From Pseudoscleropodium purum (lineage: Eukaryota; Streptophyta; Bryopsida; Hypnales; Brachytheciaceae), in the NCBI GenBank assembly GCA_963969395.1, contig OZ017799.1:1242501-1306500 (forward strand): a stretch of 64,000 nucleotides of DNA, read 5' to 3'. Below the pieces are notes generated by a model, which saw only the letters and a list, made by a program, of their open reading frames with translations, was not told the DNA's origin and searched no databases. A program made the translations under genes and the position numbers. This document shows positions 1 to 11,719 of this stretch, piece by piece (positions within the stretch are counted from its first letter, which is position 1; each line of letters begins with the position of its first letter).

Positions 1-211
1 AACTTTTCATTCGGATCCATTCTGGTCTCATGGACTCACTTATTATGATAAACTTTGGCACTTTTCTCGAAGGCAAGAGGGAAGAGAGATGAGTGGACAA
101 GAAGGTACAAACAAAAAATCTTTTTCAATGAATAGTGCATCCAATTGTTGTCTACAATAGGTTATCTTATAAAGCCATTACAGAAGACTATTCAAAATAT
201 GTACTTCTACT
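1..211 (-). mobile_element. Partial MITE, GGTAGAAGTACC family, cut by window edge
   Basis: The stretch matches, in inverse orientation, part of the complete element at 60620-60989, including the blocks around GAATAGTGCATC and the terminus that reads GTACTTCTAC near position 210. A second copy lies at 321-693. The outer end is outside the window. No coding potential seen. Confidence 0.6.
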
Positions 212-320
212 ATGGTTATGCTTACAAAAGGGACAGTTTATGGACCTCCCAAGATACCTTGGTCGTGCCGGAGGAGTTTTTGTACGGCAACTTGTAAGTT
301 AGTAGAAATATAGTGGCTAA

Positions 321-693
321 TGTTGAAATACCTATTTTGATTAACTTAAATATTTTAGCCTTTATGACATAGGAAAGTTGTGAAAAAAATTGAGTTCAAT
401 GTATACAAAAATAAAGATGACAAAGAATGTTGAAAAAAACAAATTTTTTTCTCCCAAAACAAATACTTGATTGAATTTAATTGTGAATTTTTGACTTGAA
501 CCCAATCTAGTCTCATAAACTCACTTGTTTTGGTTAGCTTTGGCACTTCTCCCTAAGCCAAGAGGAGAAATGAATGGACAAGAAGGTACAAACAAAGGGC
601 CTTTTACGATGAATAATGCCTCTAATTGTTGTCCACAATAGGTCAACCTATACAACCATCGTGGAGGGTCTATCCAAGATAGGTTCTTCTACC
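321..693 (-). mobile_element. Degenerate MITE, GGTAGAAGTACC family
   Basis: The copy runs from TGTTGAAATACCTATTTTG to GGTTCTTCTACC, about 373 bp, almost the same length as the intact 370-bp copy at 60620-60989 and inverse to it. Termini are eroded and the TTAA flanks are not clean. The short minus-strand open frame at 355-546 falls inside it and is not a gene. Confidence 0.6.
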
Positions 694-990
694 ATACCTT
701 ACCCATGAGGCAGTTCTGGTGAAATCTGGTGTTGAACCTTCCATCAAGTTTGTTTTAATTACAGATTTAATTTGCTTTGATTTTGGTCATACCAATTGTC
801 ATGGGATTTCAATTTGAAACTTGACTTTGATTTTCAGAACAATATTCTCCACTAATAAGTTAGTATGCTTCCACCGGCGGGTGCTAGTCAAATTTGGAGT
901 TTGTGTTGGATATATTGAGGACATCAACAGAACATCTGTGCCACTTGGTTGTCTACAGTATTAAGAAAAGAATAATGTAGGATACTAGAA

Positions 991-1140
991 AAAGGTCATT
1001 AGCCCTTTGCGGCTGTATACTAAATTATGAATTTAGTAGTATCTGATCATAAAAATATTGACCAAAAAGGTCATTAGCCCTTTGTGGTTGTATAGTATAT
1101 TATGAATTTGGTAGTATTTGAATGTAAAAATATTGACCAA
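991..1140. repeat. Two-copy tandem repeat, period about 75 bp
   Basis: The block AAAGGTCATTAGCCCTTTG begins at about 991 and again at about 1066, each followed by a similar AT-rich stretch ending in AATATTGACCAAA. A diverged relative with the following sequence (AACAATGTATCA) is seen near 52920-53090. No gene seen. Confidence 0.65.
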
Positions 1141-1371
1141 ATATTTTTCAATATAAAGTCAATTAATAATGATGATATACTAGTATGAAAATAACAATGT
1201 ATCATGATTCATATATTAAACCACAATTGAAGAATTATAAAGTAAAATATGGGTCATATAGAGGGTCCCTCAAGGTTTTTAACCTCAATAGCATTCCCTC
1301 AATGGAAATGAGTTGTATGAGCATTTTTGTACAAGTTTATATGCATGTAAGTTTTGAGAATATTTTCTTTG

Positions 1372-2297
1372 TTAACCCCTAAAGGACCAAGGTGCGTTTT
1401 TAGCAACTTAACTTTTTTCGGCAAGAGCATGTGAGCGGAGATTTCTATATTTTTGGCCCAAATTTCAATAGAAGATGTGGACAAGGAATATCTTCATTTG
1501 CACTAAATTTGAAGAAATTTGGAAATATGAGGCAAAAGTTATGGCCTAATATGTAGTTTGTTTCTCAACTAGGGCAGTCCGAGTAGATCTGAAAAAATCA
1601 CTTTTTTCAAAAATAAAAATTTGGAATTCATTTTCTAGATTTTTATATACATAGAAAGCTTCGAATCATTATATTTTGATCAATGAGTCAAAAGTTACGA
1701 GGTGTTTTAATTTGCGGGCCGTCATAGGTTCTCCACTCCAAAATAAACTTTGAAATTCTTTATTGAACTCAATTTTCAATATTTTTAGAAAAAAATTAAA
1801 TGATAAAATGTAGATTGTTTATTGCAATATTTCAACCATTGGGATTGGCATTTTTCAATTCCATCACTAAATTATTAACAATTTAGTATTTTGACTCAAT
1901 CTCTACTTCTTTCTACTTACTATTTTTTTTTATATATGTTGTACTGTACAATGCTAGATGATCTGAAATTTTCAAGCATATAGCCAACTTGACTTGAAGA
2001 ATGAATCCAAAGAGTTGCAACCATTTTGGACATTTTTTCATACAAATGTGACCTTGTGAAGTGCAGCTGCCCGGTTTTTTGCAGGGCCCAAAAAAGGCTT
2101 TTTGTCAATTCAAAAGCTAATATCTTGCAATCTATCCGGTGAAAATTTCTGAAAATTTTTCCACATCTTTTCAAATTATCGTAATACAAGATCCTATAGT
2201 TGAATGTGTCTAAAAATGTTTTAATTTTTTTTGAATTATAAATGGCAATTTTGGAGCATTTTTGATGAAAAAATAGTCAAGGAACTTTAGGGGTGAA
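1372..2297 (+). mobile_element. TTAACCCCTAAAGG family element, copy 1
   Basis: Starts TTAACCCCTAAAGGACCAA at 1372 and ends GGAACTTTAGGGGTGAA at 2297, about 926 bp. Long stretches are shared with 54830-55751 (same orientation, 922 bp) and 55748-56760 (inverse). The minus-strand open frame at 1920-2189 is matched at protein level by the plus-strand frame at 55931-56140. Because the DNA is conserved too, I treat the frame as part of the repeat, not as a proven gene. Confidence 0.65.
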
Positions 2298-2300
2298 AGA

Positions 2301-2580
2301 CATTAGAAGAAATTTGGGGCCTCCGGAAGATTGCAAGTTATCAGCCCTTGTCAATGTAGAAACTGTTGCAGGAACCCAAATCTGATGTGGTCGAGAGAAT
2401 ACCATGTCATCAATTTTTTTTATTTTTTTTGGTAAAATTTTTTTTGAGACCTTTTTTTGCATTTCAGGATCAATTTTTTTTTTAATAATTCTTTTAAAAA
2501 AATTGTTGGCCTAACAACAACTAGCAATATTGGGATCATAACTAAAACGGCCCTTTGGAGGCCTCAAATCTCCCCTAATG
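2301..2580. mobile_element. MITE, CATTAGAAG family, copy 1
   Basis: Begins CATTAGAAGAAATTTGGGG and ends with the inverted counterpart CTCCCCTAATG, with GGCCTCC near each inner end; about 280 bp. It sits directly against the right end of the 1372-2297 element. Related copies of 253 and 255 bp lie at 3513-3765 and 59340-59594. Confidence 0.55.
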
Positions 2581-2871
2581 CATCAAATAATGTATTGTAA
2601 GGGAGTTCTTTTTGCTTTCAAAGAAGTCAAATTGAAAAATAAGTTTGTGGTTAGGGATTTTTACCATATTTTTCAATTTCTCGCGACTATTGTGCTAGTG
2701 AAAAAATCTTGTCATTTCCAATTGTTAAAGATGTAGCCACATTCAAAGATTGGGGAGAATATCTCACTAATAGAAAGGGTGGTCTTTGGGCACCAAAGAA
2801 TAGTGCTAGAGTGTGGTGTATTAGAAATATGTTGGTCCATGTTGAACAAATAAAAATCAAATTTTGAAGCT

Positions 2872-3436
2872 CTAACCCTGGAACGTTTGGATCCATTTCC
2901 AAAATTGACAATTTGAGAAAAATCATTATAAAGTGGTATTTGGTAGAATATTTTGGAATTTATATACAAATGAAAGTTGTAAATTTTGAATTGTAGATTC
3001 TATCCATATGATTAGATTCACTAGTGCTATCACCAATATTTTTATTTTAAATTTGAAAGGAAAATTTCAAAATTCCTTCAAAATTCAAGTACAACAAAAT
3101 ATTATCATTTTTTGAGTAAAAATTTGTTGGAGTGGATTTGAAATGAGGTTCTCTTGATATGGTGATTTTTTGAATTTTTTTAATCTATAACCTCATTTTG
3201 CAAATCCAATTTTGAATTAAAATCAATGCAATTTTTGGCTTGACACACTTCCACATTTGTAATTTTAGAAACCTATGAACTCTAAAAACACCATATCCAA
3301 CCGTTGGATAGAACAAAAACTTGATAAAGTATCTCCACAAACTAGATGACTTTCATCTAAGTAGGAATGAGAAAGAAAATTGAATTTCATTTTATTCGTT
3401 GTCTAAAAATTGGACATCAAAGAGCTCTAGGGCTAA
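2872..3436 (+). repeat. Dispersed repeat paired with 41013-41563
   Basis: About 560 bp align in the same orientation with 41013-41563; shared blocks include TTCACTAGTG, ATTATCATTTTTTGAGTAAA and AATCAATGCAATTTTTGGCT. The ends (TAACCC... and ...AGGGCTAA) resemble the TTAACCCC family termini, so this is probably a diverged member. No coding evidence. Confidence 0.65.
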
Positions 3437-3512
3437 CATACAACTTACTATTTATTATTGTTTTGGTTTTAGACACGAAAAATTTCAAATATTTGGAAGA
3501 ATGATTGTCTAA

Positions 3513-3765
3513 CATTAGAGGATTTGTAGACCCTCTAGAGGGCTATTCTAAGCAGTTGCATTGCGAATTCCCCCCTTGCAGTTTTTGGAGAACGATTGTT
3601 TCCAACAAAAAAAATTACTCTTGAAATGTAGAAAAAAACTGAAAAAAATAAATTTGGATGTAGTAGTCGCATTGCCACGTCAGCAAGTTGCCATGGCCCC
3701 TTGTAGGGCAATTCCCGTAGTTTGGGAACTCGCAACCCTCCTAGGGGGCCAAAAATCTTCTAATG
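3513..3765. mobile_element. MITE, CATTAGAAG family, copy 2
   Basis: Left end CATTAGAGGATTTG and right end AAATCTTCTAATG are inverted copies of each other; length 253 bp. The interior is more GC-rich than its surroundings, and opposite-strand short open frames here (3535-3735 and 3561-3773) are by-products of the hairpin-like sequence. Confidence 0.6.
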
Positions 3766-5030
3766 ATAGTTAGAAAGAATGAAGGAGTGAATAAAAAGAT
3801 ATAATATTTATATATTATTTTATTTCAAAGGTGTAACACAAAAAAACATAGCAATTGTAAACACAAAAATAATCTATCTCTTCCAAAAAATGAACATACA
3901 TTACTTACTTATAGGATATTTAGGAGTATAATAAAGCATGTTGTCCAAATGAAATGCAAAAGATATTTATGAGCATATTCATTATATTGCAAATGGTAAT
4001 GAATAGTCATTTTTAGCAATGGTATAATTCAAGCAAATAATACAAGATTAATTATCTATGTGGTTGATGGATCATACGAAGGCCACTTCAATGCCAACTA
4101 AAACATCAATTAGTTGGAACTTTTGTTTTTTTCTACAATGTTTAAAGAGGTGCATTTAGCATTTAATAGAAAATATTTATATAAACAAGAAAAAATCACA
4201 AGAAATTACCAAATAATTCTCACTCAATGTAGTTTTTGGAGTATATTTTCCTTCATTGCATGTTAATTTTGTATATATTTCTCAACTTCAAAATTCCACA
4301 AAAATTTGTAGATGTAGAATTTAGTTTGAAGATTCTTGAGTCATGTACATGCTTGGATTTTAAACTACTACTCTAAAAATAAAAACTCAAGTCTACTTCA
4401 AAAAAATCCTTGCACATACAATATTGTACTATCATAAGCCTTTGACAAAAAAATAAACACACAAATAAATTTACCAAACTCTTAAAAATATATTATTCTA
4501 CAATCCAAAGAATGAAATTTGGTATTGGAATAATATAAACTAGGAGGATATTTTTTTTAAAAAGAAAAGAATAAAAATACAATTTTATGGTAGGCTAGAT
4601 GGAATTTTAAGCCATTGTGGCCGTTGAATGGCAAGGGTCCCTCCATAGCTTTCAAGTGGCAAAATATTGCCAAAAATCCTTTATTTATTATATTTTTTTC
4701 CTTACAAGCCAAAACATTGAATGATCGATGAAAAAAATGCATACAAACATGTCTATGCATAAAAATTATATTCTTGGGTTTATAAAAAGAATTTTCATTC
4801 AAAAAATTAATTCATGCACATGAATACATCAAAAGTTAAACAACAACAATTGACTAATACCTCAAAAATTACAATGTAATTAAAAAAAATTTAAGTGGTG
4901 AATATCCTCACTAGTCCCTTCCATTATTCCACCTCCTTAGAAATTTCAATATAGTTAGGGGACAAAATATTCTAGTGGGGCCTCATCGAAAATTATCTAA
5001 GAACCATTTTGGTCCCCTCAAGACTTTACA
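3766..5030. other. AT-rich intergenic DNA
   Basis: Very AT-rich with homopolymer runs; I see no open frame with coding character, no RNA gene and no clear element boundary. Confidence 0.6.
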
Positions 5031-5033
5031 AGT

Positions 5034-5164
5034 CACTACTAGAAACTTTAGTTTTTCTGTTGTTTTGGTCACATTGATTTGGTCATTTGTTTGTTGATAA
5101 TCAACAAACAAGCAACCGGATCAACATGACTGAAACAACAGAAAAATTGAAGTTTCTAGTAGTG
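5034..5164. mobile_element. CACTA-type MITE with AGT target duplication
   Basis: A 131-bp near-complete inverted repeat. It begins CACTACTAGAAACTT and ends AAGTTTCTAGTAGTG, the terminal form typical of CACTA (En/Spm) transposons, and folds around GTTGATAATCAAC. It is flanked by AGT at 5031-5033 and AGT at 5165-5167, a 3-bp target site duplication as expected for this superfamily. It is non-autonomous. Confidence 0.85.
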
Positions 5165-5576
5165 AGTTAGGCATGCTATATAATCGTTTGAAAAGGTCAA
5201 TGGTAGGTACTAGCTCAAGTTTGTTGTTTGTATATTTTCAAAAGATCTTTGCATAATATCTTCTTTTGCGTAAAAGTTTCTTACTTGTGTAGATTGATTC
5301 TAACTTTACTTCCTATTATATCTAAAATTTCCAAATCATTACATCAATTCTCATGACTAAAATCCTTAAAAGTTTGGAAAAAGATCCTTCTATCAAAGAA
5401 ATTCTAAATTGGACCTCAATTTTTTTTTGCAAGGTAGGCCTACCTCAACATTTTTCACCTTGCTAGATAGATGAAAGAAAAATAAAACTTCCCCTTATTT
5501 TGTATTGTAGATGGTTTAATTTTATATTTCTCTACTTCACTATCCTAGTGTAGTACCCCTAATTTCAAATATGAAA

Positions 5577-5906
5577 TCAAATTTTCCAAACTTGATTATT
5601 GGTGGTAATAATATGTTCTCGTGTTTTCTTTGAGGTGAAAAACTTAGAATTAGATCTCCCCTTGCAATAAGGTGGGTACATGGAGCAAAATTGCACCCTA
5701 CCTAAAATATCCATCATCACATTATGTACATTTCCAAAATCAATATGTGTGTATGTTGGAGAAACAATTTCAAAACATCTACCAAAAAAACTTTGAACCT
5801 TCATATCTTTTACATACAATATCCAAACGTTGCATTCTTTGGTGCATTGGAACCTCTTTTCACTTGTCAACAAAAAAAATGTAAATTTGACTATTCTAGT
5901 AGTAGT

Positions 5907-5939
<33 letters not shown>

Positions 5940-6392
5940 AAGAAGAAGAAGAATTGGACCATGAAGGTCCAAAAAATATGAAACGACTTGGATTCTATAC
6001 CAAATTCCATTGTTTTCTTCCTCCCAAAATTGGCTGAAATTTTTTTGAGGAGTTCAATTAGCTTAAACCCAAAATGCAATCAACTCTGAAAAGGTCATAT
6101 TCAACAACTGACCAACTACCAAGGCTATTTTTTGGGGGCTTTCTAGTGCCAGATTGCACTAGAATAAAGTAACCTGGCTTTAGAATGGCAACAAAAAATG
6201 AAGTTTTTGCTAGAAAATTTTGAATTAAAAATATATGTTGGATGAAATCGCCAAATCGGGGATGGAAATGGAATTATGGACATGTGATATGTGTTAATGT
6301 GATATTTTCTATCCAATATATGGATGAATGTTGAAATTCGGAGCACCACTCTAACATTTTATATTGCTACTTTGGCACCTCATAAAAAATGA
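5577..6392 (+). repeat. Dispersed repeat family B (reference copy)
   Basis: Segments of this stretch recur at 27500-27735, 50460-51260, 53690-54060 and 59830-60050, and inverted at 30030-30240 and 57330-57480. Marker blocks are AGTGCATTGGAACCTC-like sequence, ATATGAAACGACTTGGATT and ACATGTGATATGTG. The open frames within (e.g. 5577-5972 minus) run through an AAG microsatellite and are not credible genes. Confidence 0.55.
5898..5952 (+). repeat. AGT then AAG trinucleotide microsatellite
   Basis: Several AGT units are followed by about 14 AAG/AGA units. It accounts for poly-lysine and poly-leucine runs in spurious translations. Confidence 0.95.
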
Positions 6393-6425
6393 ACAAAAAA
6401 CATCTTATTGGCTATATTAGCTTAA

Positions 6426-6566
6426 GGGCCTACTTCCATGTGTTGTTGGGGGCCGGTGAAGCCCATTCCTCAACGATAAAAATGGGTGTCTAATTTTATT
6501 GGAACTCCCTTTCTACCAGTGATTGGTGGGCTTCACCGACCGTCGATGCCACGTAGAAGCCCACCC
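6426..6566. repeat. Imperfect inverted repeat, MITE-like
   Basis: GGGCCTACTTCCATGTG and CCGGTGAAGCCCA on the left match, inverted and with gaps, GGTGGGCTTCACCG and CACGTAGAAGCCCACC on the right; total about 141 bp. The island is GC-rich against its surroundings. Confidence 0.6.
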
Positions 6567-8199
6567 TAAGTCCAAATGTGAATTCAAAAGATGCCAAATT
6601 AGGGTGACAAACTCAAATAGTAGGCGTGTGCCTTTCTTATTATTTGTATAGTACCTGTCCTGTAGACAAAAACTACAGGAAACTACTTTATGAACTTTAG
6701 TAGTAGCCCAGCCATACTATACTTGCCTACACTAATAAACATACAATAGGCATGTGGGTTGCTTTCATGACTTACAAGCCAGTCAGGTATAAGTTTAAAG
6801 AGAGAAAAAATGATTAAAAAAAGAAGAAGAATTGTACTGTTTCCCCAATCAATGGAAATTGTTCATTTATTTCTTAATTTTTTTTAAGAAATGATCAAAA
6901 AGCTCCCTTCGGGAATGTGCCAGTGAATGAATTGAAAGTCATATAAAACCAGTGCCATTATTGGTACTAAAATATAACTGCACAATCATATGGCAGGAGG
7001 CTAAATCCAGTACTAATTCGTGGGATGAGTGGGGGTAATTGGGGGGTTCACCGGGGGTAAAAAAGAATAAAAGCTTCCTATTTTGAGCCATGTCTAGGGT
7101 ATGTTCTACATCCTACTAGCTAATCTAGGGTCTCTAATTGCAAATATGAATTCAAAATTTGCCAAAAAAATTTATGTGAAAAATTAAAAATTCAACATTT
7201 TCCCCGGGGTAAAAAATTCATTGTTTTCACTGTTTGTGAGACAAATTTCGTGCCCCCTATTCATATGCATCATTCAATATTTTTTTATGCATATTTTTTT
7301 GCTACTTCAGTTGGGTGCAACCCAACTGAAAGATGGTGTCTATTTTGTTTAAAATAAATTTTTCAATTTTTCTTTTAGTCCAAATAGCCATATTATTGTT
7401 CTATTTGATTATTATTCATGCATTACCTAGTTTTGATAGAGATATTGCCAAATATCACCCAAATATCCCATGAGTACTAAAGAAATAGTAGGATATTTCT
7501 TCCAAATGATAAAAAAACATTGTATGCATTTGTATAGTTTGATATGAAAATGTACTTAAATACAATAATATAATGAGATATGATAGTATCAAAATAAAAG
7601 AAATGAAAATATAGAAGTGAAAGTATATGATAGAATGAACTTCATGTAACTTCAATTTACTTGAAGACAACAAATTTCATCCCAAAAGAAAAAGAGAAAT
7701 CATACATACCATTGTTTACTAATAGCATTGGTTCCCAAAAACATTATTGAAAATCCAACTCATATAATTTAGGAAGGCTAGAAGTTTCTTGAAATAAAAT
7801 CCTAGAGGTGAAATATCTATCATTTTCATACACTCAAGAGAGTTTGGTATGGTGTAATATTCATGTGACTTAATGAGCTAGCCAATACACTACCATGCTT
7901 GTTGGTTGCATTGACACAAAAACTTTGAATATATGTAGATTACTAAGACAAATTTTATTGAAATCTATTATGACTACAATATGTTGGCTTGAAAAGGTCC
8001 TACTATTAATGCATTTGTAATGATATGAAATATGCCTCTTTGTTCCAAAAATTGTGAATACACAAAGCTTCTAAATATTGTTGTTGAAGTTTTGAAGATG
8101 GTAGGAATAATTTGGATAATATAGAAAACAAAAGGCAAAGAGAAGCAACCTTTTCATGACTTTAAAATATTTCTAATGATTGGATGAATGCACATATAT
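6567..8199. other. AT-rich intergenic DNA with one diverged repeat
   Basis: 7010-7240 is a diverged copy of part of 11470-11690 (shared blocks CTATTTTGAGCC, TGTCTAGG, AAATATGAATTCA). Otherwise I see nothing in it. Confidence 0.5.
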
Positions 8200-8202
8200 T
8201 TT

Positions 8203-8410
8203 CACTATAAGAAACCAAAGTTTATTGATGTCAAAAGGAACAAATTTTAGGTGACATTGAAAAAAAAAAAATTGTCAACAATGATGTCCAATATAACATC
8301 AATGGACATCATTATTAACATAAAAACATTTTTTTTTTTTTAATGTTGCCTTGGATGTCACTTAAAATCCGTTCCTTTTGATGTCTTCCAAAGAAGGTTT
8401 TCTTACAATG
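8203..8410. mobile_element. CACTA-like MITE with TTT target duplication
   Basis: Left end CACTATAAGAAACC and inverted right end CATTGTAAGAAAACC bound a 208-bp inverted repeat; inner arms share GATGTC, AAAAGGAAC and GTGACAT. Flanked by TTT at 8200-8202 and 8411-8413. The right terminus has drifted from CACTA to CATTG, so this copy is probably older than the one at 5034-5164. Confidence 0.7.
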
Positions 8411-8413
8411 TTT

Positions 8414-9332
8414 GAATATTAAATGAACTTTCATCCATTATCTACATATTTATAAAATTAAATAGCTTCATGGTTTTAGTGAAGATTGCAAATTAATTTG
8501 CTACTTAGAAATATTGTGAGTTTGAACATCCAATATTGTTGTTGTATGCTAATATATATATACAGAGAGAGGTGCACACACATACACACTAATAAATTAC
8601 TAAGATATACAAAAACTCTAAATTCAATGCACATAAGATTAACTTTGTAATTGTGGATGTATATCTTTGTGACATTGTATTGTAGTAGATATCATATGAT
8701 AATCCACCTCTTAAACACTTAGGACCTTCATGTAACCCTATATAAGGATTTTCCGTAAAGATAGGCATCCAATTAGTTTGAGAATGTTATAGAAAAAAGG
8801 TTCAAGTAAGGATCTAAACATGTTTGTCTTAGTTCTTGTGGATCCTATTGCCAATAGAATGAATATTTCATATTCTTTTTCATTTATTCAATGTTGCATA
8901 TGCTTTATGTATATTGCACTAGAGCAAAGCATATTACAATGCAACAACACTAGAGGAAATTCATCAAGCTACAAGATTTTATCAAGAAGATGTTTGGATG
9001 TCATTAGAATTGAGGAAGAACATGTGAGTGAAAAGTTGTATTGAAGAAAATGTGATGGATGAACTTGTGACACAATTTGCATTTAATATAAGAAATTGAT
9101 AATTAATCATGATGAACGAGGGCTTGTTGCTATTAAAAATGGTCAAAGAGTAGATACTACACAATTATGGACACTATTGGATATGACAATATTTTGATAC
9201 CATGGTCAATTTTCCTTTGATCTAGAAAAATGAGTTTGCTAGTTAAATAAGCTCAATTAGTGTATTGATGGAAGTAATAAAACTAATTTGTATTAACATT
9301 GGAACTACTTGTATTTTGCTTTACAAAGTGCC
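8414..9332. other. AT-rich intergenic DNA
   Basis: Contains a 74-codon plus-strand open frame at 8820-9044 with no recognisable motif and the base composition of its surroundings. I see no supportable gene. Confidence 0.5.
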
Positions 9333-10319
9333 TTACCTCTAAAGGACCAAAGAGCCCACTTTAGTTTTTTTTAGAACTTGAGCAAGCTCTATTGACTTCA
9401 TAATTAAAAATATTCACATGAATTTTTTTGAATAAATGTTAATCATCCTAGTTTACATGTGAAAGTTTTGTTTAACCTCTAAATGTTTGTGCATTCCAAA
9501 GTAGATGTACCTTGATTGTAGCTTCTATGACATCTATTTTTTATATTTGATTAAAACTAAGAAAATAAAATTTGATAAGTTTTGGTTGTATTCCATTTCA
9601 AATTTGAAAAAAAAATGAAAGTATCACTGCAATTGCCAATTCCAACTGTAAAAATCCAAATCACAATTTTTTGAGTATTTTCATTTGAATTTTTGAAAAA
9701 CGGTTCTAAATTTTAAATTTTAAATTACACAATTATGCTTTTATTCTAAACTCCATTTAATGGTATAAATCCCAAATTATTCTTATATATATAATAATTG
9801 ATATAATTTTATTTGCATCTTTTATATTCTTAAATCATGCTTATTTGATTTTTTAATAAAATTTTATGAGAAAATCAATATCAATACAAGATTCATCAAT
9901 AAATTTACAAGTGAAAAGTATCAAAATTTAATATATCAATTATACTAGACACTAAATTTATTTTGATAATGACATTTGATTTAAAGGTCATTGCCAAGGG
10001 CGTCTTGGTTGTAAAAAATTAATTAATTAATTGAAAAAATTCATACTAATCTCCATTGCTAATTGTACCTCTTGAAATAATTTCAACTTAATTAAACTAT
10101 GTTTGCTATATTTACTAAATTGTTTTCACTTTTAGCTACAAAATTATAACAAAGACATTTTTTCACAAAACAATTTGAAAATCTTTCCAATGATAAATAG
10201 TTTATAGTGTCATATAGTAAAAATATGAGAGTGATATAGGAGCACAATTTAAAAGGTTAAATTTAGTATGAAGATGATATTTGACCATTTTCCAATAGAT
10301 TTGGTCCTTTAGGGGTGAA
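9333..10319. mobile_element. TTAACCCCTAAAGG family element, diverged copy
   Basis: Left end TTACCTCTAAAGGACCAA and right end TTGGTCCTTTAGGGGTGAA bound 987 bp, close to the 922-1013 bp of other copies. The inside is AT-rich and strongly diverged. Confidence 0.5.
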
Positions 10320-11459
10320 GGTCATTATGATAAATATTACAAAGTTAGAAGGGATTTTTTGATTTCAAGGTCAAATCAGGGCAACTAAAAATGTGTTCTA
10401 AAAAAATATTCATTTATTTGATTTGATTTTGTAGATTGATACATATTAAAAAATATTTGAACAATTCAATTCTAAATTAATTATGAGATGAAATTTATGA
10501 TGAGTTTTGTCTTGTGGATAATGAAAATAAAAAGAACATATAAACTCATTTTTTGAACTCAATTTTGAAAATTTCTAATCAAAACAAAAACAAATATACC
10601 TATTATTTTTTAGAATATTTTCACCATTGGGATTCTCAATAAACAATAGGTATTTTTATTATTTTCTTTCATTCAATACTACCACTTTATGTGTTTTTTA
10701 AAGATGAATATGAAAGTTCTTTTGGTTAAATTTTTTTCCATATGTATTCTCAAGTCTCAAACCATTTTCCAAAATATTGACTAAAATGCACAGGTTATAG
10801 GACATATGTTTTTTTTCCTAAAAATGTTGAAAAGATGAAACTTCAACTTTTAGAAAGGCTAGAAAATCATATGTTTTGAAGTTTAGACACATTGAAGTGA
10901 TTGAACATGTAATTGGTGTGGATATTCACTATGAAGTTTGGAAATGATTTATTTCAACAAGTTCACTAAAGAATCCTACATTTGAATTTGTTCCAGAATA
11001 AATACATATGAAGATTTTAGCCTTGCTTTGGAGATGAGTATTTTGAAGGAGTTTTGGGCCTTTTACTAAATATAAAAGAATTGAACTTTAGGAGTCAACC
11101 AAAGGATTCTACATTTGAATTTGTTAAAGAATAAATACATATGAAGATTTTAGCCTTGCTTCACCAACAAGTATTTTGAAGCAATTTTGGACCTCTAAAC
11201 ACAAAAAAAACTTTAGCTTGGGTATATTGTGGAAATAATATCAATAATCATATAACCTACACTATTTCAAATAAAATTTGATGACATTCTACTATCTCAA
11301 ATAATCAGGTGAATGTCATCAAAATTTTTAATCCACAATCATCTCCCAAAATGTTAATCCAAACATTATCCACTTTTTATTTCCATTCATCCAAGTCTTG
11401 ATACTAATCACATTCATCCAATGTTCATCTAATGTTCATCCAAATACCGAATCGCCGTA
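10320..11459. other. AT-rich intergenic DNA with a short direct repeat
   Basis: The phrase AATACATATGAAGATTTTAG with its flanks occurs twice, about 140 bp apart (near 11000 and 11140). No gene seen. Confidence 0.5.
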
Positions 11460-11719
11460 GGATGTTAAATCATGCCCAGGAAATGGGTCCAGCAAGGTAA
11501 TTTGGGGGTTTATTGGAGGTAAAAGTTAAAAAAAAGCCCCCTATTTTGAGCCGTGTCTAGGTTATGTTCTAGACACCTCTTAACAAATTTGGGGTCGCAA
11601 ATATGAATTCAGAATTTGCAAAAAAATAAAGATTTGTGTGAAAAATAAAAAATTCCTGCGTTTTCCCCTGGGGTAAATTCAGGCTCCTGGGCCCATTTCC
11701 TGGGCATGATTTAACGTCC
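11460..11719. mobile_element. MITE with 33-bp terminal inverted repeats
   Basis: The first 33 bp (starting GGATGTTAAATCATGCCCAG) match the reverse complement of the last 33 bp at 31 of 33 positions. Total length 260 bp. I cannot see a clear target duplication. The core matches 7010-7240, which lacks these termini. Confidence 0.7.

Noticed and set aside
5577..5972. 131-codon minus-strand frame with a leucine run
   Set aside because: The length comes from the AAG microsatellite, and the stretch is a dispersed repeat.
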